From the NCBI GenBank assembly GCA_934699095.1, contig CAKUVI010000001.1, positions 322,626 to 386,625 of the forward strand: DNA of 64,000 nt. The letters run 5' to 3'. The position numbers and the translations under genes were made by a program. Shown one piece after another: positions 35,022 to 42,210 of this stretch (position 1 is its first letter; every line of letters begins with the position of its first letter). The DNA is from an uncultured Bacteroidales bacterium (lineage in GTDB: Bacteria > Bacteroidota > Bacteroidia > Bacteroidales > WCHB1-69). The notes beneath the pieces were generated by a model, which saw nothing but the letters and a program-made list of their open reading frames with translations, searched no databases and was not told where the DNA came from.

Positions 35022-35477
35022 TCATATCAAATCCGTCTGGAAGTTAAGCGTCTGTATCTCCATGTCTATTTGTCGTAGGCGGGCCGAGCAGTCATCTATC
35101 TGTTTGCCGAGGGCTTTAACATCAATCACAGTCACGGTTTTGATTTCCGAGCGTGAGTATCTATCCTGTCCGGCTGAGGCAGTCTCGAAGATGCTCCGCA
35201 GCTGGCCGACGCGCATGGTCATTATGTCCTTTCGGGCCATCAGCTGAGTCAGGGTCACCCCATCGGCATTTTTGGTCTGCATGTTTGTGGCGTTGATGCG
35301 CCAGATGAGATCTTCTAATTGCACGAGACAAGCCTCGAGCTCCTTCATCAGTTCCTCGGGTTTTTCCATCGGCTGGTCGCCCTCCTGTACTTTAACATTG
35401 CTTTGAATGCGCGCACCGATCTGCTGGATGCGCTTCTGCAGGTCTTTGCGTATGCTTAATGCTTCAGCGAGTTTCAT
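35022..35477 (-). CDS. DIP1984 family protein
   Basis: 151 aa from the ATG at 35477 (MKLAEALSIRKDLQKRI); codons upstream run through the -7 box. The protein is almost entirely helical, with coiled-coil character, and matches the DIP1984/septicolysin-like family: LAEALSIRKDLQKRIQQIG, LEDLIWRINATN and an arginine/aspartate-rich end. Function is unknown. It stands alone between ccsA and a small membrane protein gene. Confidence 0.78.
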   Translation of the reverse strand: MKLAEALSIRKDLQKRIQQIGARIQSNVKVQEGDQPMEKPEELMKELEACLVQLEDLIWRINATNMQTKNADGVTLTQLMARKDIMTMRVGQLRSIFETASAGQDRYSRSEIKTVTVIDVKALGKQIDDCSARLRQIDMEIQTLNFQTDLI

Positions 35478-35495
35478 GTGTATCCAATTTGGCGG

Positions 35496-35503
35496 CAAAG
35501 ATA
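35496..35503 (-). promoter_or_regulatory. -7 box for the DIP1984 gene
   Basis: CAAAGATA (minus TATCTTTG) lies 19 nt upstream of the ATG at 35477 and supports that start. Confidence 0.55.
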
Positions 35504-35559
35504 CGCAAAAATATCGTAGATCTGTTGGAGAATACGATATGGGGAATGGCACACTGGCG

Positions 35560-35790
35560 TCATGAATGATTGTCCGGGTCTGAAGTCTCGTTCTCCGAGG
35601 AACTATCGGAGGATTTTCGATGGAGGCTTTCCGACCACCACGCCCAGATGAGGGTGAAAGTGGAACTATAGATGAGGCTGCTGAGGATGGCCTGCCATCC
35701 TGTTTTGCTGCCGCCGATCAGGTAATACAACAGCAGACCCGCAAGGACAACCGCCCAAACAATAAGATAGCGGAGGATTTTATTTTTCAT
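35560..35790 (-). CDS. small two-helix membrane protein
   Basis: 76 aa from the ATG at 35790 (MKNKILRYLIVWAVVL). Two hydrophobic helices (~8-25 and 34-50, the latter with WQAILSSLIYSSTFTLIWAWW) are followed by a charged Ser/Glu/Asp tail. I recognise no family. A -7 box 26 nt upstream supports the gene being real. The reading frame extends upstream to 35964 but that part is poorly coding. Confidence 0.55.
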   Translation of the reverse strand: MKNKILRYLIVWAVVLAGLLLYYLIGGSKTGWQAILSSLIYSSTFTLIWAWWSESLHRKSSDSSSENETSDPDNHS

Positions 35791-35815
35791 AACGAAGATT
35801 TTTTCAATTACGAGG

Positions 35816-35823
35816 CAAAGATA
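35816..35823 (-). promoter_or_regulatory. -7 box for the small membrane protein
   Basis: CAAAGATA (minus TATCTTTG) lies 26 nt upstream of the ATG at 35790, between that gene and the end of the DUF1848 gene. Confidence 0.5.
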
Positions 35824-35960
35824 ATGAATATTTCCTTGCCAGCAATAACAATTGTTTATCCATTTTTGCAACATTTTCACACATACTGAAAACGCTGCAA
35901 AAACATATATAGTGTTTTTGGATATCAATATTGATAGTATTTGTTTATGAGGATTCAAAT

Positions 35961-37016
35961 TCACACTAAACTTTCGTTAGTCTCACACGCCTTCATCCTG
36001 TTCTTTTGAACAGCTGCCCTACTTGTATTAGCGTAACAATAGACACACAAATGGTTACAAGTGTTGTACATACCAATGTCTTTGCTTATCATACATCCGC
36101 ACACTTTTCGCTGCCCCTTGTCCTTCATCTTTTCGGGTGACAAGGCGGGTCGGCTAAAATCCATACCAAACAAAGAATCATTGTTGGGCAGTTCACCATA
36201 ATTGAGATAATAGAGCAACTCCTTGTCGTCTGCCCAAAGGCGTTTCATCAGTTCACCGTCGATGCAGCGGTTGTGGGCGATGCCATACTTGTCGAGGTCG
36301 ATGTTTTCACCGCAAGTGGCCAGTTCGATGCTCCATCCTTCCGACATCCAGCGGTCGCGGCATTTGGCGAGCCCATCGGCAATCTCGTTCATTTGCTCCA
36401 AGGTGAACTCCGCATCGGCAATGGTATCTTTTGAGAATTGGTTCGTCTCTTTCACAAGGTTATTCTGCACCTTGCGGTAGCCATTGATGTCGATAAAGCT
36501 GAAGACGAGTTTGTCCGTCAATCCTTTGAGTTTGTTGCCTAAGTTCCATATTTTTATGAGCAAGTTACGAGGCGTGAGTTGTGGCGTAACAATCAGCGGG
36601 TCGAAACGCCAGATGACACGTTCTTTGCCCACCATTTCCGTCAGTTCACGAAACGTCTGCACACGTTGCTCCACGCTTGGCACGTTAGGTTCGAAATGCT
36701 CATTGTCGTAGTCGTTGAGGGTGAATTGGACGTAGTAATGAATGCCACGCTCATCCAATTCGTGCAACAATGGTAAAAGTGGTCGTGGATTCTTTGTCCA
36801 AAAGACTACCACTTTACAGTTTTGGAACGACACGTATGTTGGTTTCTGGTTGAACGGGTTGTACCACACGCAATAGCCCGCCCGCAGTCTGTTAATGAAC
36901 CATTTGGCATAGAACGCAGGAATGTCGGTACTCCTGCTCGCCGAAATGATGACGGGTGCGGTGGCTTCAACGGTCTGGCCTGATTGGGTGGTGATAAGGA
37001 TTGTGTTCTTCATAAT
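35961..37016 (-). CDS. DUF1848 protein with CX3CX2C cluster
   Basis: 351 aa from the ATG at 37016, 1 nt after the upstream stop. The N-terminal half has ISASRSTDIPAFYAKWF, CVWYNPFNQKP, VFWTKNPRPLLPLL and YVQFTLNDYD, all typical of DUF1848, then ERVIWRFDPLIVTP. A cysteine cluster sits at the C-terminus: C306-G-C308, then C320, C324 and C327 in NTCNHLCVYCYAN. The CX3CX2C arrangement equals the radical-SAM Fe-S signature but at the wrong end of the chain. No function is established. The last gene of the five-gene operon; its base composition is less AT-rich than the four genes upstream, so it may be an older or separately acquired member. Confidence 0.75.
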   Translation of the reverse strand: MMKNTILITTQSGQTVEATAPVIISASRSTDIPAFYAKWFINRLRAGYCVWYNPFNQKPTYVSFQNCKVVVFWTKNPRPLLPLLHELDERGIHYYVQFTLNDYDNEHFEPNVPSVEQRVQTFRELTEMVGKERVIWRFDPLIVTPQLTPRNLLIKIWNLGNKLKGLTDKLVFSFIDINGYRKVQNNLVKETNQFSKDTIADAEFTLEQMNEIADGLAKCRDRWMSEGWSIELATCGENIDLDKYGIAHNRCIDGELMKRLWADDKELLYYLNYGELPNNDSLFGMDFSRPALSPEKMKDKGQRKVCGCMISKDIGMYNTCNHLCVYCYANTSRAAVQKNRMKACETNESLV

Positions 37017-37017
37017 A

Positions 37018-37788
37018 TTAGTACCTGACACTCTGCTTGTTTTTATCAATAACGTAGAATGCAATTGTTTTATTAGTCATACTATTCTTAAATATGATGC
37101 CGTCACATTCGGCTGGTAGTTTTTTGGGAATGATAATTTCTTCATTAACATCGAGCGTTATTAATATTGGTCTAATGATCTCAAGAAAATACCTTTTGTC
37201 TTGATCTGTTTTTTGTGAGAGATAAAAAACCTTGTCATGAGTGTTGTAATATGTTGAAAGCGGCTCTCCGTTTTCTGAGAGGGCGTAAGAAATATTCTTG
37301 TTAGGGAGCAAAACATAATTTGGATTCCTATCTTCTGTTTCTGAGAATTGACTCGACAATAGCAATAATTTGGTTTTCGTTTTTACGCGCATACAATTTG
37401 GTTTACATTTCAGCAAGTCCATTAACACCTCTATTAGAAGGTTTGCCAATATTGGCTTACTCATTTTTTCGTAAGAGTAGATTTTGTTGAGTTGCATTGA
37501 AATAAAATTAGCAAGTTCCGGATCCATTGTGCTATTAGAATGCGCCTTCCTCATTCCATTTATTGCTATTTCTGTGGGTGTTGGTCCGTTCCATTCATCT
37601 GTACGATGAGTCAAGTGCCATCCCCCACAAGCTTCACAAAAATACGCTCTTTGAGGTATAACACCGGTTTCCTTTTTGATATCGTCGTTATTGAACTTCA
37701 TAAACGTTAATGCTCTTTTCTCTGTGTCGAAAAGCATCTTTGTACGTCCGCAATCTCGGCAATAATATCGATTTTTTGTCGGTTTCAT
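37018..37788 (-). CDS. zinc-ribbon protein of unknown function
   Basis: 256 aa. The N-terminus is a zinc-binding module: YYCRDCGRT (residues ~8-16), then YFCEACGGWHLTHR (~49-62), giving Cys2-Cys2 pairs plus His-x2-His. Modules of this kind occur in phage and mobile-element proteins. The rest (70-256) has mixed helix and strand without a motif I know. It begins on the base next to the stop of the 579-aa gene and ends 1 nt before DUF1848, so all are translationally coupled. AT-rich. A nucleic-acid-binding role is a plausible inference, no more. Confidence 0.7.
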   Translation of the reverse strand: MKPTKNRYYCRDCGRTKMLFDTEKRALTFMKFNNDDIKKETGVIPQRAYFCEACGGWHLTHRTDEWNGPTPTEIAINGMRKAHSNSTMDPELANFISMQLNKIYSYEKMSKPILANLLIEVLMDLLKCKPNCMRVKTKTKLLLLSSQFSETEDRNPNYVLLPNKNISYALSENGEPLSTYYNTHDKVFYLSQKTDQDKRYFLEIIRPILITLDVNEEIIIPKKLPAECDGIIFKNSMTNKTIAFYVIDKNKQSVRY

Positions 37789-39528
37789 TTAATTATGGGA
37801 TAAATAATTATTGAACAAAAATTCGTCCATCATTTTTGTTACATTTTCATTCTCGTATAAGACACTCGTGAATGTCTTGGGTAAATCTGCAAAACCCTTG
37901 CAAGCACCCCAAAGCATAAACGCATAACATTTTTGAACGTATTTCTTATTGAGCATATAACGCTCTATTTGGTCGAAGCCCAATGGCTTGACGAAAAAAG
38001 ACATGATTGACTGAAAGACTGGCATATTTTCAGGAATTGAAAACGTATCAGATTTATGCCTTTTGTACTGATAAAAACCTCTCAGCGTCTGCAAAATGCA
38101 ATTACGTTTGACAGGGTCGATGTTGGGCATTGTTTTATATTTCTTTGCAGATGTTTCAATTGTATGCAAAACAAACACATCAGAAACTACTTTTTCGTGT
38201 TCGCTCGACAATATACAACTCAGCAGGACATTGAAATATATGATTTCTTCATTGGTTGACTCTACAATTTGGAGTCCGTTGTTTTTACAAACAATAAAAC
38301 TCATATCTATATTCCCGCTGTCTGTTTCTGAGGAGACATCACGAATCAAATCATTAATAATGTCGCTGACACGGAAGAACAAAGCGGACAAAGTGGAATC
38401 ATATTTGTATCTTCCTGTTGATGTATTCTTGATTTGTTCGTCGATGTCATCAAGTTCTGATTTCAAGATTTTGCAGTCGTTATTGAATTCCTCAAACTCC
38501 TTGATTTGGGCTTTGAGTTCCATCTTACGGTTGTATTCAGGAGTCCCCTTCCTGAAATACTCTCGCTGTTTTCCTTTCTTTATTCCATTGGCTTTTTCTT
38601 GTGCTTTTATAAAATCCAACTCGTCAAAATATTCCTTGATACGATTGTCTATCAATATTTTGTCAAGTTTCTTGACAATGGCAATCTTCTTGCTTTCAAG
38701 TTCTTTTCTGACTCTACCGTTTTCGCCAAAATTTTCTTTTTTTATTTCGTTGGCTTTCATCATTGCCAATTTGCTTATCTCAATGTACTGATGTTTCAAT
38801 ACATCAAAACTATTTGATGCCTCACTCGTTTTTAACAAATACAAATCCCTGCATTTTTCAATCAAAGGTAAAATTGTCAGGTTTTCAACATATTCATCAT
38901 TTGTCATTATTTGAGTGTTTAAGGAAGCAAATGTGTTCTTCATATTCTTTAATTCGAAGAGAAGTTGTTGCCCCTTTTTATCGGATGTTGTCAGCTGTCC
39001 GCGTACATAACCTACTATTGCGCCCTTCAATTTGTTGAAACGGTTGTCGTTTTCAACATAGTTTGATTCTTCAAACGAAATAGTTTCGGAATCACGCTTT
39101 AGTTTCAACGAGTTTTTTTTTATGTTTTCTACAACAAAATCCTGCTCATATTTATCGACACATTTTACTTCGTAAAGGATTTTGGATTCCGATATGAGAG
39201 CGTTTTTCAATTCATTGGTGGCAAACCTGAATTGTACTAAACCGTTTTTGTAATATATTGTTTTATCATACAAATAAGAGCCTGACTTTTTTGGGCCTGC
39301 TGTAAGACATTTCAAATCAAGTAATTGTTCGTCGATACAGATTGAATAGTCTCCACCCAAATCTTTATCCGTCAAAAGCAAATAGTTGGTTTTGTCATTT
39401 TTGTCGTTGATATAACGGCTCAAATTGTTGCCGAAATCCCTTTCCCCATAAAACGAATTTGGAGAAATGCTTTCAGTAACAAATGATTCCAAAAGATTCC
39501 AAGCACTGACGTTGATGTAGTATTTCAT
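37789..39528 (-). CDS. 579-aa coiled-coil protein, unknown family
   Basis: No signal peptide or membrane segment. Residues 1-75 contain NLLESFVTESISPNSFYGERDFG and form an alpha/beta start; ~75-170 are strand-rich. Residues ~200-400 are highly charged helices with coiled-coil character (KKLDKILIDNRIKEYFDELDF, KMELKAQIKEFEEFNNDCKI). The last ~180 residues are helical with FFVKPLGFDQIERYML. No nuclease or ATPase signature was found. It lies 12 nt behind the helicase gene and directly abuts the zinc-ribbon gene, so it is probably the third member of a cassette. AT-rich codon use differs from the neighbouring housekeeping genes. Confidence 0.7.
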   Translation of the reverse strand: MKYYINVSAWNLLESFVTESISPNSFYGERDFGNNLSRYINDKNDKTNYLLLTDKDLGGDYSICIDEQLLDLKCLTAGPKKSGSYLYDKTIYYKNGLVQFRFATNELKNALISESKILYEVKCVDKYEQDFVVENIKKNSLKLKRDSETISFEESNYVENDNRFNKLKGAIVGYVRGQLTTSDKKGQQLLFELKNMKNTFASLNTQIMTNDEYVENLTILPLIEKCRDLYLLKTSEASNSFDVLKHQYIEISKLAMMKANEIKKENFGENGRVRKELESKKIAIVKKLDKILIDNRIKEYFDELDFIKAQEKANGIKKGKQREYFRKGTPEYNRKMELKAQIKEFEEFNNDCKILKSELDDIDEQIKNTSTGRYKYDSTLSALFFRVSDIINDLIRDVSSETDSGNIDMSFIVCKNNGLQIVESTNEEIIYFNVLLSCILSSEHEKVVSDVFVLHTIETSAKKYKTMPNIDPVKRNCILQTLRGFYQYKRHKSDTFSIPENMPVFQSIMSFFVKPLGFDQIERYMLNKKYVQKCYAFMLWGACKGFADLPKTFTSVLYENENVTKMMDEFLFNNYLSHN

Positions 39529-39540
39529 AACATGATGGTT

Positions 39541-40899
39541 TTATATTTTTTCGACATCTTTGTCATCAACATTTTTCAGATATGATGTAAGGATACCCGA
39601 ATACGTTATGTAAAGGCTGCGGGAAGCCCTCGTGCAGGCTACATAAAAAGCATTGACAGAGTCAACTTTGCCATTTTCGGCAAAAGGAACGAATACGTTG
39701 TCGAACTCGGAACCCTTTGCCGCGTAATAATTGAGAATGCAAGGCAGGTCGTTATTGGAAAAATCAAGCGTGTTGATAGTTCTGAAAGGGACTGTCTTAC
39801 TCGTCCGATAGTGAACTTGCGTTTGGGTAATGCCATTTTGAAGGAAGAAATCCAAAACATACTTTATGTCTGCCTCATTCGGAACCAAAATGGCTACGTC
39901 ATCCATATCTTCCGCTTTTATGATGTTTATTATCCATCTCAACTCGTCTTCTTTTGAGCGACATTTTTTTATTATAGGTTTAGGATAGTTGGGGTAATCG
40001 CTGTCGCCGCCATCCTTGCGATTGTTGGTCATTAAATCATTTTTTTCGTTAGATACAATTCTTTGAGCAACCTTTGCGATGGATTTAGGCAAACGGTAAT
40101 TGTAATATAATTCGAATGGCTTGAACCCCTCAAGTTGTTTTTCAATATCTTCCATTTTGCTGCCGGAAGAGATTAATTTTTGATTGCTATCACCAAGCAA
40201 GGTGAGGCTTTTGCCAGCTTGTTGAATAAGCCTATTTTTGTAAGCTAATACATTGAAATCTTGCGCTTCATCCACGATAATATAGTCGATTACTCCTTCG
40301 CAGGGCTTGTATAATATACCAGAGGGGACTAATCCGTAGTGAGGGTTTGATGTGCTAAATTCTTCGTCCATTGTTACTTCCTCGAACCACGAACACCGCC
40401 TGCCCCAAGCATAATAAAAAGCGTCTTCCACCCAATCTGCGAAATCAATGCCGTAGTAGCCTGCCCCATTATTTGAATGAACAACTGGTGAAACTTTGCG
40501 AAATTTACGAATAACATTGCTGTTCACTAAGTAAATAATGCTACTGTCGTCAACAACAATTCGTTCTCTATCATTTTCAAATTTAGTATGTTGCCTACAA
40601 TACACATCACCGTTTAGGTCGAACCCCCTGTTACGCCAAGCCCAATCGTATGCAATGCGCTCGCTGTCAAGCCCAAGTTCTTTCATCCCGTATGCTACCA
40701 TTCTTCTAAGGGCAACTGTTAGAATCAAAATCGCATACGAACCACCTGCATTTTTAGCCTTTGCAGCACGGTGAATAGCAAGGTTTGTCTTACCACTTCC
40801 CGCAACACCCTTGACTATGATGTTTTTGTCGATGCTCTCGACAATTACTTTGCGTTGGTAATCATCAAGATTACTTATAAACCATTTTTCTAACCGCAT
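39541..40899 (-). CDS. compact UvrD-like superfamily I helicase
   Basis: 452 aa. SF1 motifs are complete and in order. A Q-like LDDYQRKVI at 11-19 is followed by Walker A VKGVAGSGKTNLA (31-38 core). Walker B DYIIVDEAQDF is at ~205-215, motif III LTLLGDSNQK at 232-241, and motif IV YYNYRLPKSI at 265-274. Motif V YYAAKGSEFDNVFVP is at 391-405 and motif VI FYVACTRASRSLYITY at 418-433. The chain is much shorter than UvrD/PcrA (~700 aa), so the 1B/2B insertions are reduced or missing. It overlaps the methyltransferase gene by 29 nt. It is probably an ATP-dependent DNA or RNA translocase of the cassette. Confidence 0.85.
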   Translation of the reverse strand: MRLEKWFISNLDDYQRKVIVESIDKNIIVKGVAGSGKTNLAIHRAAKAKNAGGSYAILILTVALRRMVAYGMKELGLDSERIAYDWAWRNRGFDLNGDVYCRQHTKFENDRERIVVDDSSIIYLVNSNVIRKFRKVSPVVHSNNGAGYYGIDFADWVEDAFYYAWGRRCSWFEEVTMDEEFSTSNPHYGLVPSGILYKPCEGVIDYIIVDEAQDFNVLAYKNRLIQQAGKSLTLLGDSNQKLISSGSKMEDIEKQLEGFKPFELYYNYRLPKSIAKVAQRIVSNEKNDLMTNNRKDGGDSDYPNYPKPIIKKCRSKEDELRWIINIIKAEDMDDVAILVPNEADIKYVLDFFLQNGITQTQVHYRTSKTVPFRTINTLDFSNNDLPCILNYYAAKGSEFDNVFVPFAENGKVDSVNAFYVACTRASRSLYITYSGILTSYLKNVDDKDVEKI

Positions 40900-41695
40900 T
40901 TATCACCTCCTTTTTTATTATTCTCCAAGCCACTTTGCTTACATCATTGTGCTTATGAGAATGGGTTATTGTATATATTTGGTTATATCCTTCATTTTTT
41001 GAGACCACTTTGCAATATGCTGCTTTCAATCCATTATCCATCATCATGGGTAGCCACTCTTGCGAAGTGTTGTTGTAAGTGGTTACGTCTTCGAGCAGCA
41101 TTAAGCCATTGTCGGTAAGTTTGGGCATCAAAAATTTGGCAATATGTTCGTAAGCATTCTGCTTTTCAAATTGGTCTTTCGTCACAAACTCGCAAATGGC
41201 CTTGAAAGAGATTATTAGGTCAAACTGTTTGTCCAAAACCTTATTCAGTATGTGCAAATCGTAAAAATCGTCAATCATGATGGGAGCGGCATTGTTTTCC
41301 ACTTCAAAACTGATATGAGATTGCGCCTTCTTCAATATTTTCTCATAAATCCTAAGTGCATGTTGATTCCCGTCTAAAGCCACTATCCGCACCTTTTTAA
41401 CATGCGGCAAACACTCATCAATGACAGCAAGCAAGCCAATGATTTCACCTCCTGTACCACAACCGAAGTCGAACACGGAAAGAGCTGTTTGAGTGGCAAA
41501 TTCGTCTGCATGGTGTTGGAAATATTCACTGAAAATGCAATATGCCTCAGCATAACTGCGAGGGAAATACGTACCAAGATAATTCAAGGTCTTGGCCTTG
41601 TCATCATCAATGTTCGTCATGTCGGAATAAGAAGGACTATATTCCGCCTTTTGTTCTCCAAAAATGCAATCGTCAAGCCACTTTGGCAATTCCAT
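40871..41695 (-). CDS. class I SAM-dependent methyltransferase
   Basis: 274 aa from the ATG at 41695 (MELPKWLDDCIFG); an in-frame ATG at 41746 would add 17 residues (MIYLYGVGGRR) and cannot be excluded. Motif I is SVFDFGCGTGGEIIGL, and an acidic residue ends the second strand at VRIVALDGNQHAL. NYLGTYFPRSYAEAYCIFSEY before it resembles the lead-in of Rsm22-type RNA methyltransferases. No target-recognition domain or DPPY/NPPY motif is seen, so it is not an ordinary DNA MTase. It is the first gene of the AT-rich operon, and its 3' end overlaps the helicase gene by 29 nt in another frame. The substrate is unknown. Confidence 0.8.
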   Translation of the reverse strand: MELPKWLDDCIFGEQKAEYSPSYSDMTNIDDDKAKTLNYLGTYFPRSYAEAYCIFSEYFQHHADEFATQTALSVFDFGCGTGGEIIGLLAVIDECLPHVKKVRIVALDGNQHALRIYEKILKKAQSHISFEVENNAAPIMIDDFYDLHILNKVLDKQFDLIISFKAICEFVTKDQFEKQNAYEHIAKFLMPKLTDNGLMLLEDVTTYNNTSQEWLPMMMDNGLKAAYCKVVSKNEGYNQIYTITHSHKHNDVSKVAWRIIKKEVINAVRKMVYK

Positions 41696-41746
41696 TGTTC
41701 CCGAATAATCTCCACGGCGACCCCCGACTCCGTACAAATAAATCAT

Positions 41747-42165
41747 TCAATTTACCAAACACAATAAAAAAAGCGCGGGAATCTGAACCATCGCTCATCC
41801 CGCGTATCTGGCCTTCGCAATGCCTTCCTGCCGAGGATAAGCAATGCTGAAGCCCACGCCGTTGTATATGTAGAACGGATTTTGAATATTCCGCCTGTGA
41901 GACGCGCCATGGCGCGTCTCTACGGATAATATACACAACCATGGACATTGACCATTGCCTTACCACGCAGCAGGATATTGAATTTGCGAAGTTCGATACG
42001 CCGCAGATAAGACGTTGACTCAACGCCTTTTTTATATGTCTGCCTCCCTGCAAAAATTATCAGAATGCAGAAAAGACCTGCAAAAATACAAAAAATATTA
42101 TAAAATGCAAGATTTTTATTCCATCACTTTAATTACTTCCACTGCCCTGCTATTTAAAAAAAATG
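41747..42165. other. non-coding stretch with palindromes, boundary of the AT-rich island
   Basis: No gene with family features is visible. It holds a 7-bp hairpin (41774-41804, CGCGGGA with TCCCGCG) and a perfect 22-nt palindrome at 41899-41920. On the minus strand a protein-like stretch, NPFYIYNGVGFSIAYP, ends in TGA at 41795, but it is too short and interrupted to call. It looks like a dispersed intergenic repeat. Confidence 0.5.
41899..41920. repeat. 22-nt perfect palindrome
   Basis: Each arm is GAGACGCGCCA and reads identically on both strands. A diverged relative (TTTAGAGACGCGC with GCACGTCTCTAAA) occurs as a terminator at 53275-53304, which suggests a small dispersed element. Confidence 0.7.
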
Positions 42166-42173
42166 TACCTTTG
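42166..42173 (+). promoter_or_regulatory. -7 box for the Cys/Met PLP enzyme
   Basis: TACCTTTG matches TAnnTTTG, 37 nt upstream of the ATG at 42211; no clear -33 element. Confidence 0.5.
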
Positions 42174-42210
42174 CCACACTTTTTTTAACACAAACTAACA
42201 CAAAATAAAT

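Noticed and set aside
35961..41746. Calling the operon a Gabija, DISARM or BREX system
   Set aside because: Gabija needs an OLD-family nuclease (GajA), DISARM a SNF2 helicase and PLD nuclease, and BREX a PglX/BrxC set. None is present; only isolated helicase and methyltransferase motifs match.
41673..42053. 126-codon minus-strand open frame upstream of the methyltransferase gene
   Set aside because: It runs through the palindrome and part of the methyltransferase in another frame, has odd Cys/Arg/Ser composition and no family features; it is best seen as a repeat-derived shadow.
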